Assembly: GCF_900157385.1 (NCBI RefSeq)
Contig: NZ_LT717697.1
Span: forward strand, 124,001 to 188,000
DNA length: 64,000 nucleotides
Direction: 5' to 3'
From: Mycobacterium terramassiliense
GTDB lineage: Bacteria; Actinomycetota; Actinomycetes; Mycobacteriales; Mycobacteriaceae
Shown here in pieces: positions 25,070 through 33,888 of the stretch. Positions within the stretch are counted from its first letter, which is position 1, and the number at the start of each line of letters is the position of its first letter. Under the pieces are notes generated by a model, which worked only from the letters and a program-made list of their open reading frames with translations, did not search any database and was not told the DNA's origin. A program made the translations under genes and the position numbers.

Positions 25070-25128
25070 TCCGAGGGGCGCTGGAGGGCGCCACGAGCGG
25101 CGTCGATGGCTGTCTGTAGCGTGACGGC

Positions 25129-25686
25129 GTGAAATCTTCCCCGGTGTCCTACTCCCTCGCGCTCGCGGCCGCCGTCGCGGCAACCGTTCTTGGGGTCGCT
25201 ACGCCGGTAACGGCCACCGCGGCCGGCGCCTGCCCCACCGCCGCGCCGCCGACCGGCGCAGCGCCAGACTGGACGCTGGCCGGAACCACGGGCAGCGTCG
25301 CGGTCACCGGGTCCACCGATACGACGGCTCCGCGCGTGACCGTCACGGCACCCTTCGGCGTGACCCAGACCCAGGTGCATACGCTGCACGGCGGAGACGG
25401 ACCGGCGGTCCCCGCTACCGCAAAGGTTTCCGTCTGCTACATGGGCGTCAACGGACGCGACGGGTCGGTGTTCGACAGCAGCTATGACCGGGGCGCATCG
25501 GTCGACTTCCCGCTCGGCGGCGTCGTGCCCGGATTTCAGAAAGCCATTGCCGGGCAGAAGGTCGGGTCCACGGTCGCCGTCGCAATGACCTCCGCGGACG
25601 GCTATCCCGACGGTCAGCCCAGCGCGGGCATCCGGCCGGGCGACACGCTTGTCTTCGCGATCAAGATCCTGAGCGCCTCGAGCTGA
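25129..25686 (+). CDS. Secreted FKBP-type peptidyl-prolyl isomerase
   Basis: The product has 185 residues. A signal peptide (SLALAAAVAATVLGVATPVTATA) is followed by a proline/alanine-rich stretch and one FKBP domain: VSVCYMGVNGRDGSVFDSSYDRG, VPGFQKAIAGQKVGSTVAVAM, and DTLVFAIKIL at the end. Such enzymes speed proline isomerisation of exported proteins in the cell wall space (family knowledge). The GTG start at 25129 gives a good signal peptide. It is 59 bp downstream of the serine hydrolase gene in the same direction, so it may be read through from that unit, but no functional link is visible. Confidence 0.85.
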   Translation: MKSSPVSYSLALAAAVAATVLGVATPVTATAAGACPTAAPPTGAAPDWTLAGTTGSVAVTGSTDTTAPRVTVTAPFGVTQTQVHTLHGGDGPAVPATAKVSVCYMGVNGRDGSVFDSSYDRGASVDFPLGGVVPGFQKAIAGQKVGSTVAVAMTSADGYPDGQPSAGIRPGDTLVFAIKILSASS

Positions 25687-25706
25687 GCTGCGGAGGTGCA
25701 GCGCCA

Positions 25707-25856
25707 TCACAATCTCTGACGGATGAACGCGACGCGCTGCGGCTTGCGTCGCTGCGTTGCTTGCGCCTCGCGTAGCTGGCGCGCCCACCACGCTCGCAAT
25801 GCTTCCGCGTCGATCGGCGTAGTCGGGTCGTCAAAAGGCGATGGTGCGGTGTACAT
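25707..25856 (-). CDS. Small hypothetical protein
   Basis: The product has 49 residues and begins YTAPSPFDDPTTPIDAEALRAWWARQLRE, then a basic glutamine/arginine-rich helix. The ATG at 25856 follows GAAGG at good spacing. The amphipathic helix with paired tryptophans and the sensible ribosome site favour a real gene, but there is no family match. It is convergent with the FKBP gene, 20 bp apart. Confidence 0.45.
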   Translation of the reverse strand: MYTAPSPFDDPTTPIDAEALRAWWARQLREAQATQRRKPQRVAFIRQRL

Positions 25857-25972
25857 GGCGCCTTCGTTCTGCGAATTATAGACGAGTACGTTCACTATTT
25901 GCTATGAGCTTACTAGGCGTGCTGAAGGAACGCCAGCGTCTACTACACGACTTTTGGAGGTCACCATCGGGG

Positions 25973-26293
25973 CTAGCTCGCCGGCGGTACCAGCGGCGGG
26001 CGGCATACGTTGGCGCCCGGATCCCACCACCAGCCGTTGTCGCATGCCAGCGGTTGTGGCCCGACACCCAGCGGGCGGCACACGTTGGCCGTGGGGTCCC
26101 ACCACTGCCCCGGGTCGCATGCCAGGGGTTGTGGCCCGACACCGAGCGGTCGGCAGACCTTGCCCGTGGGGTCCCACCACTCGCCGTCCGCACAGTCGGC
26201 CTTGCTCACTGCCGGCGTCACGATCGTCACGGCGGCCATCGATGCCAACGCCGCCATGACGGCGGGAACAAGACGGCGAACGAACGTCCTCAT
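25973..26293 (-). CDS. Secreted protein with three 25-residue WWDP repeats
   Basis: The product has 106 residues. A signal peptide (RRLVPAVMAALASMAAVTIV...) is followed by three tandem repeats with an exact 25-residue period: cysteines at 34, 59 and 84 begin each unit, and cysteines at 47, 72 and 97 close it. Each unit has WWDP and (N/K)VCRP, and the units are linked by LGVGPQPLA. The even cysteines could form one disulphide per unit in the cell envelope. The mature protein is almost only repeat. Small mycobacterial proteins with a related WWDP-x-xN-x-CRP element exist, but I know no function. Confidence 0.78.
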   Translation of the reverse strand: MRTFVRRLVPAVMAALASMAAVTIVTPAVSKADCADGEWWDPTGKVCRPLGVGPQPLACDPGQWWDPTANVCRPLGVGPQPLACDNGWWWDPGANVCRPPLVPPAS

Positions 26294-26378
26294 TGCAAGC
26301 CTCCCCCATGTGGCATAGGAACATCGAACCGAGCGCGGCCGAACAGGTCAAGAGGGCGGCGCGGCTACCGTCGAGTCC

Positions 26379-26828
26379 GTGACGACTCAATCGGACCCCG
26401 CGACCAACGAAGCCGAGATTCGACGGCTAATTGACGAGCTGGCTAGCGCCCTTCGGGCCCACGACCTCGATGCGGCGATGTCGGCCTACGCGACCGACGT
26501 CGTGTCGTTCGACATCGAACCACCACTACGGCACGTGGGTGCAGAAGCAAAACGGAAGAACTGGGAACGCGTCTTTGCGGCATACGAGTGCCCCCTCGGT
26601 TACGAGGTTTGCCGGCTCGCCATCACCGTCGGTGACGACGTGGCGTTTGCCCACAGCCTCAATCGGCTCAGCGGCACGTTGAAGAACGGTGCGCGGAGCG
26701 GTGGCTTCTGGGTCCGGGCGACGATGTGCTTTCGGAAGCTCGATGGCCGCTGGGTCATCGCGCACGACCAGGTGTCGGTTCCCTTGGACCTGACGACCGG
26801 TGCGGCGCTGATGAACCTGCAGCCGTGA
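26379..26828 (+). CDS. SnoaL/ketosteroid isomerase-like protein
   Basis: The 149-residue protein has the NTF2-like layout: EIRRLIDELASALRAHDLDAAMSAYATDVVSFDIEPP, then AYECPLGYEVCRLAITVGDDVAFAHSLNRL, then WVRATMCFRKLDGRWVIAHDQVSVP. The closing strand with HDQ-S-VP is common in the DUF4440/YybH-like group. Cytoplasmic. The GTG start at 26379 gives the family start. It is a monocistronic gene divergent from the WWDP-repeat gene; the 85-bp gap would carry both promoters. The substrate or ligand is unknown. Confidence 0.75.
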   Translation: MTTQSDPATNEAEIRRLIDELASALRAHDLDAAMSAYATDVVSFDIEPPLRHVGAEAKRKNWERVFAAYECPLGYEVCRLAITVGDDVAFAHSLNRLSGTLKNGARSGGFWVRATMCFRKLDGRWVIAHDQVSVPLDLTTGAALMNLQP

Positions 26829-26926
26829 GGCCGTTGGCAGTGTTTGGCAGTTGACGGCGTGGACCTGGCAGTGGCGTTGGGGCTGCACTGGCGGGTGGGG
26901 TCGGCACCAAACGCTGTTAGGGAGGA

Positions 26927-27781
26927 ATGACCGTCATGGCACAGCTCGCGCTCCGGCAGGCCACGATCGAATACCAGGAGTTCGGACCGAAGGATTCACC
27001 GCACGCGCCGGTGCTGTTCGTCCACGGCATCCTGGTGGACGGAGGATTGTGGCGCGAGGTCGCCGAAGGCCTGGCGCGACGCGGGTTCCGCGGCATCGTG
27101 CCGACCTTGCCGCTGGGCTCACACACCATCCCGGTCCACGACTTGACCGCGCTGTCCCTGCCCGGCGTCGCCGAGCTGATCAACGACCTGATCGTCGCCC
27201 TCGAACTCTCCGATGTGACGCTGGTCGGTAGCGACACCGGAGGTGGGCTGTGCCAGCTGGTCGTCGACGCCCACCCGGACCGGATCGGCCGCCTGGTGCT
27301 CACCAATTGCGACGCCTTCGACAAATGCCCGCCGTTCCCGTTCGACGTCGCTTTCCGCCTTCTTCGCGGCCCCATCTCGATCAAGGCGCTGTGCACGCAA
27401 ATGCGGTGGCGGGCGCTGCGCCACTCGCCGCTGGGCTTCGGCCTGCTCATCAAGCGGCCCGAGGCGGACCTCACCTCCGCCTGGTTGCAGCCCTGCCTCA
27501 GTGACCCACGCATCTGCCGCGACCTCGCGGCGCTGCTCCGTCAGGTCACCGCCTTCGACCTCACCGACGTGGCGACCCGCCTCCCCCTATTCACCAAGCC
27601 GGTCACGTTGGTCTGGGGCCAAGAGGATCGGTGCTTTACCCCCGGCCTCGGGCGGCGCCTGGCCGGGTTGTTCAGCAATGGGCGGTTGATCGAGGTGCCC
27701 GACGCGAGAACCTTTGTCTCGCTGGATCAGCCGCACGCGGTGATCGAAGCGATTGCCGCATTGAATTCGGTAAGGGCATAG
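26927..27781 (+). CDS. Alpha/beta hydrolase with an aspartate nucleophile (haloalkane dehalogenase-like)
   Basis: The product has 284 residues. It has FVHGILVDGGLW (oxyanion region), a nucleophile elbow GSDTGG in which Asp103 replaces the usual serine, VWGQEDRCFTP with the acid, and a histidine in SLDQPHAV. An Asp nucleophile is the hallmark of haloalkane dehalogenases and epoxide hydrolases, though many mycobacterial paralogs with (N/S)DTGG have unknown substrates (family knowledge). ATG 26927 follows GGAGGA; a second ATG three codons later is possible. The lid tryptophan and asparagine halide ligands were not clearly identified, so dehalogenase activity is uncertain. Confidence 0.82.
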   Translation: MTVMAQLALRQATIEYQEFGPKDSPHAPVLFVHGILVDGGLWREVAEGLARRGFRGIVPTLPLGSHTIPVHDLTALSLPGVAELINDLIVALELSDVTLVGSDTGGGLCQLVVDAHPDRIGRLVLTNCDAFDKCPPFPFDVAFRLLRGPISIKALCTQMRWRALRHSPLGFGLLIKRPEADLTSAWLQPCLSDPRICRDLAALLRQVTAFDLTDVATRLPLFTKPVTLVWGQEDRCFTPGLGRRLAGLFSNGRLIEVPDARTFVSLDQPHAVIEAIAALNSVRA

Positions 27782-27793
27782 TGCGAGCATCGC

Positions 27794-28024
27794 TCAACGG
27801 CTGACCCGGAAACGCTTGACCCGCGACGTCGCGCCCGAAATCAATTCGACCCGGCTTCTTGGCAATTCGAGATGGGCTGCCAATAGCCGGGTGACCGCGT
27901 CGTTGGCTTTGCCGTCGACCGCGCGCTCCCGGACGTAGATCGTCAGCTCCCCCTCGTCACCGACCTCGACAAGGGGCCCCTTGCGGCTGCCGGGCTTGAC
28001 GTTGACGACGACGGAGTCGCTCAT
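27794..28024 (-). CDS. DUF167 (YggU-like) protein
   Basis: The 76-residue protein has the DUF167 signature: VNVKPGSRKGP near the start, then ELTIYVRERAVDGKANDAVTRLLAAHLELPRSRVELISGATSRVKRFRV. The family is a small alpha/beta fold of unknown function, widely conserved. The ATG at 28022-28024 gives the standard length; in-frame sequence upstream is not conserved. It is convergent with the hydrolase gene, 12 bp apart. Confidence 0.88.
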   Translation of the reverse strand: MSDSVVVNVKPGSRKGPLVEVGDEGELTIYVRERAVDGKANDAVTRLLAAHLELPRSRVELISGATSRVKRFRVSR

Positions 28025-28122
28025 GCCGCGAAGGCTACCGCCGCCCGAATCCGCACCGATGAATTTCGGGAACGCCACGAGTCAGACCCGTTAGGAAGAA
28101 TCGATCGCAAAGGTGGAATCCC

Positions 28123-28830
28123 ATGCCCTTGGACAAAGACGCCCTGCCCCCCATCGTCGACCACTCGACGTGGCGCGCCGCGCTCGACGAACTGCGCAAG
28201 CGCGAGAAGGCCGCCACCCGCGAACTGGATGCGATCGCGGCCCAGCGTCGGCGGCTGCCCATGGTCGAGCTGCCCGACTACACCCTGATCGGCGCCGACG
28301 GACCCGTCCGCCTGGTGGATGTGTTCGCCGGCCGTTCGCAGCTGATCGTCTACCACCACATGTGGTCGGACGGCGCCGAGTGGCAGTGCGGTGGGTGCAC
28401 CGGCTTCACATCGCAATTCACCCGGCTGGAGTTCCTCGACAACTACGACGCCCGGTTCGTCATCGTGACCAACGGACCGATCGAGGAGGCACTCGCCTAC
28501 CAGCGGAGGGTCGGCAACCGGATGGAGTGGTACTCGTCGTCGAAGAGCACGTTCGGCGCCGACATGGACGCACCTCCCGGCGGGGGATTCGGGGTCAATG
28601 TGTTCCTGCGCGACGGCGACACCGTGTATCGCACGTGGCAGACGAACGGGCGGGGCACCGAGCAGCTCAGCCATTCGTTCGGGCTGATCGACATCCTGCC
28701 GTGGGGCCGGCAGGAGGAATGGCTCGATTCGCCTGAAGGTTGGCCCTCCCGCCCCACATACTCGGGATGGCTCGACTCCCCCGCTATCGCGGCCGCCTAC
28801 GGGCCCACGGAGAAAGAGGCCAACTCATGA
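28123..28830 (+). CDS. DUF899 thioredoxin-like protein
   Basis: The product has 235 residues. DUF899 is a thioredoxin-fold family. The segment YHHMWSDGAEWQCGGCTGF carries a C-x-x-C at Cys89/Cys92, followed by FVIVTNGPIEEALAYQRRVG and FFRDGD-like strands (here VFLRDGDTVYRTW). The N-terminal helix with KREKAATRELD is typical. The role in vivo is unknown; a redox or thiol function is inferred from the fold. It overlaps the SRPBCC gene by four bases (ATGA), so the two are co-translated. DUF899 and SRPBCC genes are often neighbours in actinobacteria (from memory). Confidence 0.85.
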   Translation: MPLDKDALPPIVDHSTWRAALDELRKREKAATRELDAIAAQRRRLPMVELPDYTLIGADGPVRLVDVFAGRSQLIVYHHMWSDGAEWQCGGCTGFTSQFTRLEFLDNYDARFVIVTNGPIEEALAYQRRVGNRMEWYSSSKSTFGADMDAPPGGGFGVNVFLRDGDTVYRTWQTNGRGTEQLSHSFGLIDILPWGRQEEWLDSPEGWPSRPTYSGWLDSPAIAAAYGPTEKEANS

Positions 28831-29303
28831 CCGCCGCCGCCGAAAGTTACGTCGCCACCCGCACTATCGCGGCGACGCCGGCGCAGATCTTCGCGGTCCT
28901 CGCGGACCCCTCCCACCACTGCGACACCGAGCCCACCGACTGGGTCCGTGACGCGGTGGACGTCGCACCGATCACCGGCGCCGGACAGATGTTCGCGATG
29001 AACATGTTCCTGGCCCAGGCCGGTGGTGACTACGTCGTCCACAACCTGGTGAACGCGTTCGAGAAGGACCGTCGGATCGGGTGGATGCCCGGCCAGCTCG
29101 ACGACGCGGGCAACCACCGTCCCGGCGGCTGGTCCTGGCGCTACGACCTCGCCCCGAACGGGGACCGCACCGACGTCACCCTCACCTATGACTGGAGCGG
29201 CACGCCGCAGGATTTCCGTGACCAGGTGGGCGCGATGCCCATCTTCGGCCCGGACTACCTGGTGGAATCGCTGGCGGCCCTCGAGCGGTCGATCGCGCGC
29301 TGA
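28827..29303 (+). CDS. SRPBCC-family protein
   Basis: The 158-residue START/Bet v1-like protein reads YVATRTIAATPAQIFAVLADPSHHCD at the start and GGWSWRYDLAPNGDRTDVTLTYDWSG in the middle, with a final helix YLVESLAALERSIAR. These proteins bind hydrophobic ligands in a deep pocket, and some act as hydrolases or toxins' partners (family knowledge). The ATG overlaps the DUF899 stop by four bases. The function of the pair is unknown. Confidence 0.83.
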   Translation: MTAAAESYVATRTIAATPAQIFAVLADPSHHCDTEPTDWVRDAVDVAPITGAGQMFAMNMFLAQAGGDYVVHNLVNAFEKDRRIGWMPGQLDDAGNHRPGGWSWRYDLAPNGDRTDVTLTYDWSGTPQDFRDQVGAMPIFGPDYLVESLAALERSIAR

Positions 29304-29528
29304 TCCTCCGCTTTCACGGCGCGAACGAATGCGGTGCGGCCCGTATTCGGTCCACGAAAAGTGCGCCCGCACATCAGACTTGTATTCCAAATTGTTCGCC
29401 CGAAGCATTCCTCAGGTCGAATAGAAGCATTCGTCGGAATCAGGCTGCGATCCGGTTTAGTTTGGTAAATCTCGATGACCCAAACCGGCGCCGTGCGGGC
29501 GGCCGGGCACACGTTGGGAAGGCAGTCA

Positions 29529-30617
29529 ATGAGGTGGTTGGCGGCGTGGTGGCGACAGCCGGACCACTTCGACTGGTTGACCGGCTACCTGCAAGCCCAC
29601 GGTCTGAGCGCCAACACCCGCCGGGTCCTGGCCGGGGTCTCCGCGTCGCTGGCGCTCTGGCCGGTCAACGTCATATGGGGCCAAACCCCGTTTTACCCGC
29701 GTGCGGCGCTGACCGTTTCCGTGCTGGCCGGCCTGGTCGGGCTGGGCATGGCGATGGTGTGGTTGTCGCGATGGCCCACGCGGCGTCAATCGATCGTTTT
29801 CGCAATGACCGGCAGCGCGAGCGTGGCCGCCGGCTGCCTCTGGCAGACCGAGCCGATTGTCGCGCTGATGGCGTGCTCGGCTTTAGCCGTTCCGGGTGGC
29901 TACGTCGCGTTTTTTCACACCGGCAGATATATGGCCCTGAACTTCTGCCTGGCCGGCGCCGTGGGGGCCTTCGAAGTTATTCGCCTGGTGTTCGCCGGCG
30001 AGCCGACGCTGGCCTTCACCGGTTACTTTCTGGTGCTCGAACTCAACGTGATAGTGCCATTCGCCATCCAAATCGTCGTCCGCGCACTGGGCGTGGACTT
30101 ATTGCGCGCCAATCGCGACCCGCTGACCGGCCTATTGAATCGGCGCGCCTGCGACCGCGCCATCATCGGGCGGATGCTTGCCGGCGGAGACCACATGTTT
30201 CTGGCCGTCGCCATGGTCGACCTGGACCGTTTCAAGGCGGTCAACGACAGCCAAGGGCATGCGGCGGGCGACAAGGCGCTCGTGGCGGCGGCGCGGGCGC
30301 TCAGCGCCGCCTGCCTGGACACCGCGATCATCGGCAGGGTCGGCGGCGAGGAGTTTCTGATCGCGGACGTCGTCACGACAGAACCGCCGCACGGGTGGGG
30401 TCATCGGTTCTGTCACGCGATCGCGGCGATCGCGGCGCCGGTGACGGCCAGCGTGGGAACCGCCACCCTGCCGTTGCGCAGCGTGGGGTGCAACGAGGTC
30501 GAAAGGGCGTTCCGCCAACTGGTCGCCGACGCCGACACCGCCATGTACGAAGCCAAGCGATGCGGTGGAAACCAGGCGCGGCACCATCGCTCCCCGGCGG
30601 CGGCCCGGACGTCCTGA
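29529..30617 (+). CDS. Membrane diguanylate cyclase (GGDEF domain)
   Basis: The 362-residue protein starts RWLAAWWRQPDHFDWL, followed by about six membrane helices and a C-terminal GGDEF domain: DPLTGLLNRRACDRAI, VDLDRFKAVNDSQGHAAGD and the GGEEF site. No EAL or PAS domain is present. It should synthesise cyclic di-GMP in response to a membrane signal. ATG 29529 was chosen for the GGGAAGG ribosome site; an upstream ATG at 29475 is in frame but has no good site. It is the second of three GGDEF genes in the window. Confidence 0.87.
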   Translation: MRWLAAWWRQPDHFDWLTGYLQAHGLSANTRRVLAGVSASLALWPVNVIWGQTPFYPRAALTVSVLAGLVGLGMAMVWLSRWPTRRQSIVFAMTGSASVAAGCLWQTEPIVALMACSALAVPGGYVAFFHTGRYMALNFCLAGAVGAFEVIRLVFAGEPTLAFTGYFLVLELNVIVPFAIQIVVRALGVDLLRANRDPLTGLLNRRACDRAIIGRMLAGGDHMFLAVAMVDLDRFKAVNDSQGHAAGDKALVAAARALSAACLDTAIIGRVGGEEFLIADVVTTEPPHGWGHRFCHAIAAIAAPVTASVGTATLPLRSVGCNEVERAFRQLVADADTAMYEAKRCGGNQARHHRSPAAARTS

Positions 30618-30646
30618 CGGCTAGCCGACTCGCTGTTTCGCGGAGT

Positions 30647-31942
30647 TCACGCCGGAACAGGCCGCTTCCGCCGGGAACGGAGCGCGTTCCGCTTACCCGC
30701 GCCGACGATCTCCTTGAGGGTTGCCAACAGCCGGTCAGGCCTGTCGCGCAGCGCGCGCGCCGCGGCGCGGAGGACGAGTCGAGGCGTGAACAATTGGGAT
30801 GGGCGCACGTCATGATTGAGCACACCGAGAAGCATCTGTGTCGCCACGGGATCGGCGGCTACCTCCTTCATCAGGCGCGTATTCAACGGTGTCGAAGCGC
30901 CTGGGGTACCGAAATCATGTGCAAGCCAATGCATCTCATAGGCATCGTCGTCGCGCCACTGCCACCACCGCCGCGTGGCCTCGTCGGGACTGGTGTCGCC
31001 CAGCCCGTCCTCAATGGAGCGGGCCAGCCGGCACGCCTGGCGAAACGCGTCGCCGATCCCCTGCCCAGGTGATGGATCCTTGAAGTGGCCCGCATCGCCG
31101 ACGAGCACCCAGCCGGGCCCGGCCGCCTCCCGGAAGTAGCCGTGCCAATTCGTCACCACCCGGATCGGGCCGACGCGTCGACCGTCCCCGACGACGTCGG
31201 CGAGTTCGGGCCATGCCCGTAGGCCGGCGGTGAAGTTGGCGTCCCGATTGGCGTGAAACTCGGCTTGTTTGGCCATATCGATCCCGATCGCGGCCATGTA
31301 GAGGTCACCGTCGGTGGGCCCGGCGAGGAAGGCCAGGTCCCCTCGGCGACCGAGGCGCGCGTGTCCTTCCCGGTCGCGCACATGCTCGAAATAGGCCCAG
31401 GCAAACATCTTTCCGGGGGCCGCGACGTGGTATTCGCGGGCACCGGCCAGGGTGGCGATCGTTGAATGCCGGCCGTCCGCCCCGACCACCAGCCGTCCGT
31501 GGATCGCGCCGGTGGCCGTGTTTACACCCGTGACGCGTCCGTCCTCGATGAGCAGGTTCGTGACGCGCAAACCCGTGCGAACGTCGGCGCCCGCCGCAGC
31601 CGCAGCGTCGACCAACAACGCGTCCAGCGTCACACGCCGCACGCACACCCCGCGGGGGGTCGTGATCGCCGGGTCGGCCGTGGCCTCGATTCGGACGGCA
31701 TCGTCGATCACCATCGTCATGCGATCGAGCGGCACCGCCCCGGCGGCCAGCACCGCCTCCAGCACGCCCAGCCGCTCCAGCACCTGCACGCCCGAAGGCT
31801 GAATGATGTGGGTCGACGGCGTGTCCGACGGAAACCTGGCACGGTCGATGAGGCAGACGCTCAAGCCCCTCCGCGCGAGCACCGTGGCCAGCGGTGAGCC
31901 GGCGCACCGCGCACCGACAACGACGACATCGAATCGCTTCAT
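30647..31942 (-). CDS. FAD-dependent oxidoreductase (geranylgeranyl reductase/monooxygenase type)
   Basis: The product has 431 residues. The dinucleotide fold is VVVGARCAGSPLATVLARRG (residues 6-25), GADGRHSTIA is the second FAD motif, and GDAGHFKDPSPGQGIGDAFRQA binds the FAD ribityl chain. The family covers class A flavin monooxygenases and prenyl reductases. The PSPGQGIGDA form with VGARCAGSPLA is common in a large group of actinobacterial enzymes of unknown substrate. It is divergent from a second flavoprotein gene, with a 294-bp AT-rich gap (AATAATAAGG...TTAAATAACG) that probably holds both promoters. Confidence 0.82.
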   Translation of the reverse strand: MKRFDVVVVGARCAGSPLATVLARRGLSVCLIDRARFPSDTPSTHIIQPSGVQVLERLGVLEAVLAAGAVPLDRMTMVIDDAVRIEATADPAITTPRGVCVRRVTLDALLVDAAAAAGADVRTGLRVTNLLIEDGRVTGVNTATGAIHGRLVVGADGRHSTIATLAGAREYHVAAPGKMFAWAYFEHVRDREGHARLGRRGDLAFLAGPTDGDLYMAAIGIDMAKQAEFHANRDANFTAGLRAWPELADVVGDGRRVGPIRVVTNWHGYFREAAGPGWVLVGDAGHFKDPSPGQGIGDAFRQACRLARSIEDGLGDTSPDEATRRWWQWRDDDAYEMHWLAHDFGTPGASTPLNTRLMKEVAADPVATQMLLGVLNHDVRPSQLFTPRLVLRAAARALRDRPDRLLATLKEIVGAGKRNALRSRRKRPVPA

Positions 31943-32236
31943 TCCGCTCCCGCAATCGTTCGACCAGCCCGAATCGACCCTACCCGAATAATAAGGAAAT
32001 CGTAAGAGGATCTTAAATAACGTTTAAGTTGCGCACGGCTACTTCCACGCCCACGCGGCGGAACCCGCGGCCCGCGCTCATCGAAACACTCTCGGCCGCA
32101 GTAGGTTTCAGCTCGACGACCGCCTTGCGGCGATGGGCATGGTGCGGGACGGCGGGGCGTAGCGGACCCCCGCCGTTCTTAGAGATGCCGCGCCGCGGCG
32201 GGCCAGGTCGCCACCGTCGGCGAGTAGGGTCAGCGC

Positions 32237-33442
32237 ATGACGGTTCTGCGAACCCAGGTCTGTGTAGCCGGCGGCGGTCCCGCCGGACTCGTTCATGCTC
32301 TTCTGCTCGCCCGTGCCGGCGTCCGGGTTGTCGTGCTGGAGAAGCACAACGACTTCCTGCGCGATTTCCGCGGCGACACGGTGCATCCGAGCACGCTGCG
32401 GATCATGGATGAGCTCGGGTTCATTGACGAGTTCTTGCGCCTGCCCCACACCAAGATCACGCGTGTCGCCTTCGATACCGACGGCTCGCTTCGCACCTTC
32501 GGCAACTTCAGCGTGCTCACGCGGCTGGGCTTTCGACAGCCCTACATCGCGTTGATGCCGCAGTGGGACTTCCTGGACTTTCTGGCCGAAAAGGCGAGCG
32601 CTTACCCGGAATTCACTCTGATCCGCAACGCGGAAGTCAAAGACGTGATCTTCGACGGCGAACGCGTCGCCGGGGTACGCACGCCCGACCTCGAGGTGCG
32701 CGCCGAGCTGGTGGTCGGCGCCGATGGACGCAAGTCCGCGGTGCGCGACGCCGCGGGCCTGACCATCGCCGCCGCGCACTCCCCGATGGACGTCTTGTGG
32801 TTCCGGCTGAAATGGCGACCCGGCGACCCCCAGGAGCTGTTCGGGGTCATCCGCAGGGGCCTGCTCATGGCCATGATCTACCGGGGAGACTACTGGCAGG
32901 TCGCGCATCTCATGCCCAAGGGAACCGACCCGCGCGAGGGTTCGCTGGAGGCGTTCAAAGAGCGTCTGGTCTCTGCGCGACCGCAGCTGCGCGAACACGT
33001 CAACGACCTGCACTCCTGGGACGACACCAGCTACCTCGACGTGCGGGTGGACCGGCTCGAGAAGTGGTGGCGCACAGGCCTGCTGTGCATCGGCGACGCC
33101 GCCCACGCCATGTCGCCGGCCGGAGGGGTCGGCATCAACCTCGCCGTCGCCGATGCGGTCGCCGCGGCGAATGTTCTGTGCGGCCCACTTCGCGAAAACC
33201 GGCTGACCGATGCGGACCTCGCCAAGGTTCAGCAACGCCGCGAGCTACCCACCCGAATCATCCAGGCCGGTCAGGTCTTCATCCAGAACCGGGCGGTCGA
33301 ACCCAATCTGACCGGTGACCTGTCCCCGATCCGCATTCCCAAATTCGTCGGTCGCGGTCCGTTGCAGTTCCTCCCGCCGATCATCGTCGGCCGCGGCTTC
33401 CGCCCGGAGCACGTCCGCACCCCGGACGTACACGCCGGCTAG
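32237..33442 (+). CDS. FAD-dependent monooxygenase, PHBH-like
   Basis: The 401-residue class A flavoprotein has VCVAGGGPAGLVHALLLARAG (Rossmann fold), VGADGRKSAVRDAAG (DG motif) and GDAAHAMSPAGGVGINLAVADAV (GD motif). The substrate region resembles p-hydroxybenzoate hydroxylase relatives that oxidise aromatic or quinone-like compounds (family knowledge). ATG 32237 is near GAGTAGGG. Its stop overlaps the 3' end of the convergent epoxide hydrolase-like gene by four bases. Substrate unknown. Confidence 0.83.
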   Translation: MTVLRTQVCVAGGGPAGLVHALLLARAGVRVVVLEKHNDFLRDFRGDTVHPSTLRIMDELGFIDEFLRLPHTKITRVAFDTDGSLRTFGNFSVLTRLGFRQPYIALMPQWDFLDFLAEKASAYPEFTLIRNAEVKDVIFDGERVAGVRTPDLEVRAELVVGADGRKSAVRDAAGLTIAAAHSPMDVLWFRLKWRPGDPQELFGVIRRGLLMAMIYRGDYWQVAHLMPKGTDPREGSLEAFKERLVSARPQLREHVNDLHSWDDTSYLDVRVDRLEKWWRTGLLCIGDAAHAMSPAGGVGINLAVADAVAAANVLCGPLRENRLTDADLAKVQQRRELPTRIIQAGQVFIQNRAVEPNLTGDLSPIRIPKFVGRGPLQFLPPIIVGRGFRPEHVRTPDVHAG

Positions 33443-33888
33443 GAGTCGCCGGCCAGCGGATCGAACATGTGCGCCGGGTCGATCCCGAGTTGTCGCGCGA
33501 CGTGGCTGGTGTCCCAATACTCACGCCAGTGCGTGATCGTGCCATTGCGGACCTCGAAAATGGCCGTGACGAAGAACTTTACGGTGACGCCATTCATGGA
33601 ATTCACGTCGATTCGTTCGACTACCACGGTGTCGCCGCTCGACACAATCGTGCGAATTTCGCTTCCCTCGATCATGCCGGTGGAGAGGCTGTTGTGCTTC
33701 TCCAGCTCGGCGCGTGCCGCGTCGCGTCCGACAACCACGGGTGAGAGCGGCACATGCAGCTGCCAGGCGAAGTCATCCGCCATGAGCGCGGCCATCGCCT
33801 CGATGTTCATGTGCTGGCCGTAAGCCGCGTGGATGAAGTCGAGCACCAGCTGCTCGGTTTCGCTTTTGTTGGCAACGCCCTCCGGCAT
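33439..33888 (-). CDS. Limonene-epoxide hydrolase/SnoaL-like protein
   Basis: The product has 149 residues: an NTF2-like fold of the type ETEQLVLDFIHAAYGQHMNIEAMAALMADDFAWQLHVP, with IVSSGDTVVVERIDVNSMNGVTVKFFVTAIFEVRNGTITHWREYWD at the end. WREYWD and VERID provide the Asp/Arg-type pocket seen in limonene-1,2-epoxide hydrolases, but the full catalytic triad was not confirmed. The ATG at 33886-33888 follows GGGAGGG. It is divergent from the large LuxR regulator gene across an AT-rich promoter-like stretch (TAAATAAATTGATTGATTTA). Confidence 0.75.
   Translation of the reverse strand: MPEGVANKSETEQLVLDFIHAAYGQHMNIEAMAALMADDFAWQLHVPLSPVVVGRDAARAELEKHNSLSTGMIEGSEIRTIVSSGDTVVVERIDVNSMNGVTVKFFVTAIFEVRNGTITHWREYWDTSHVARQLGIDPAHMFDPLAGDS

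Noticed and set aside
26010..26293. 75-bp tandem repeat seen as a non-coding minisatellite
   Set aside because: The period is a multiple of three and encodes cysteine/WWDP units after a signal peptide, so it is coding repeat structure.
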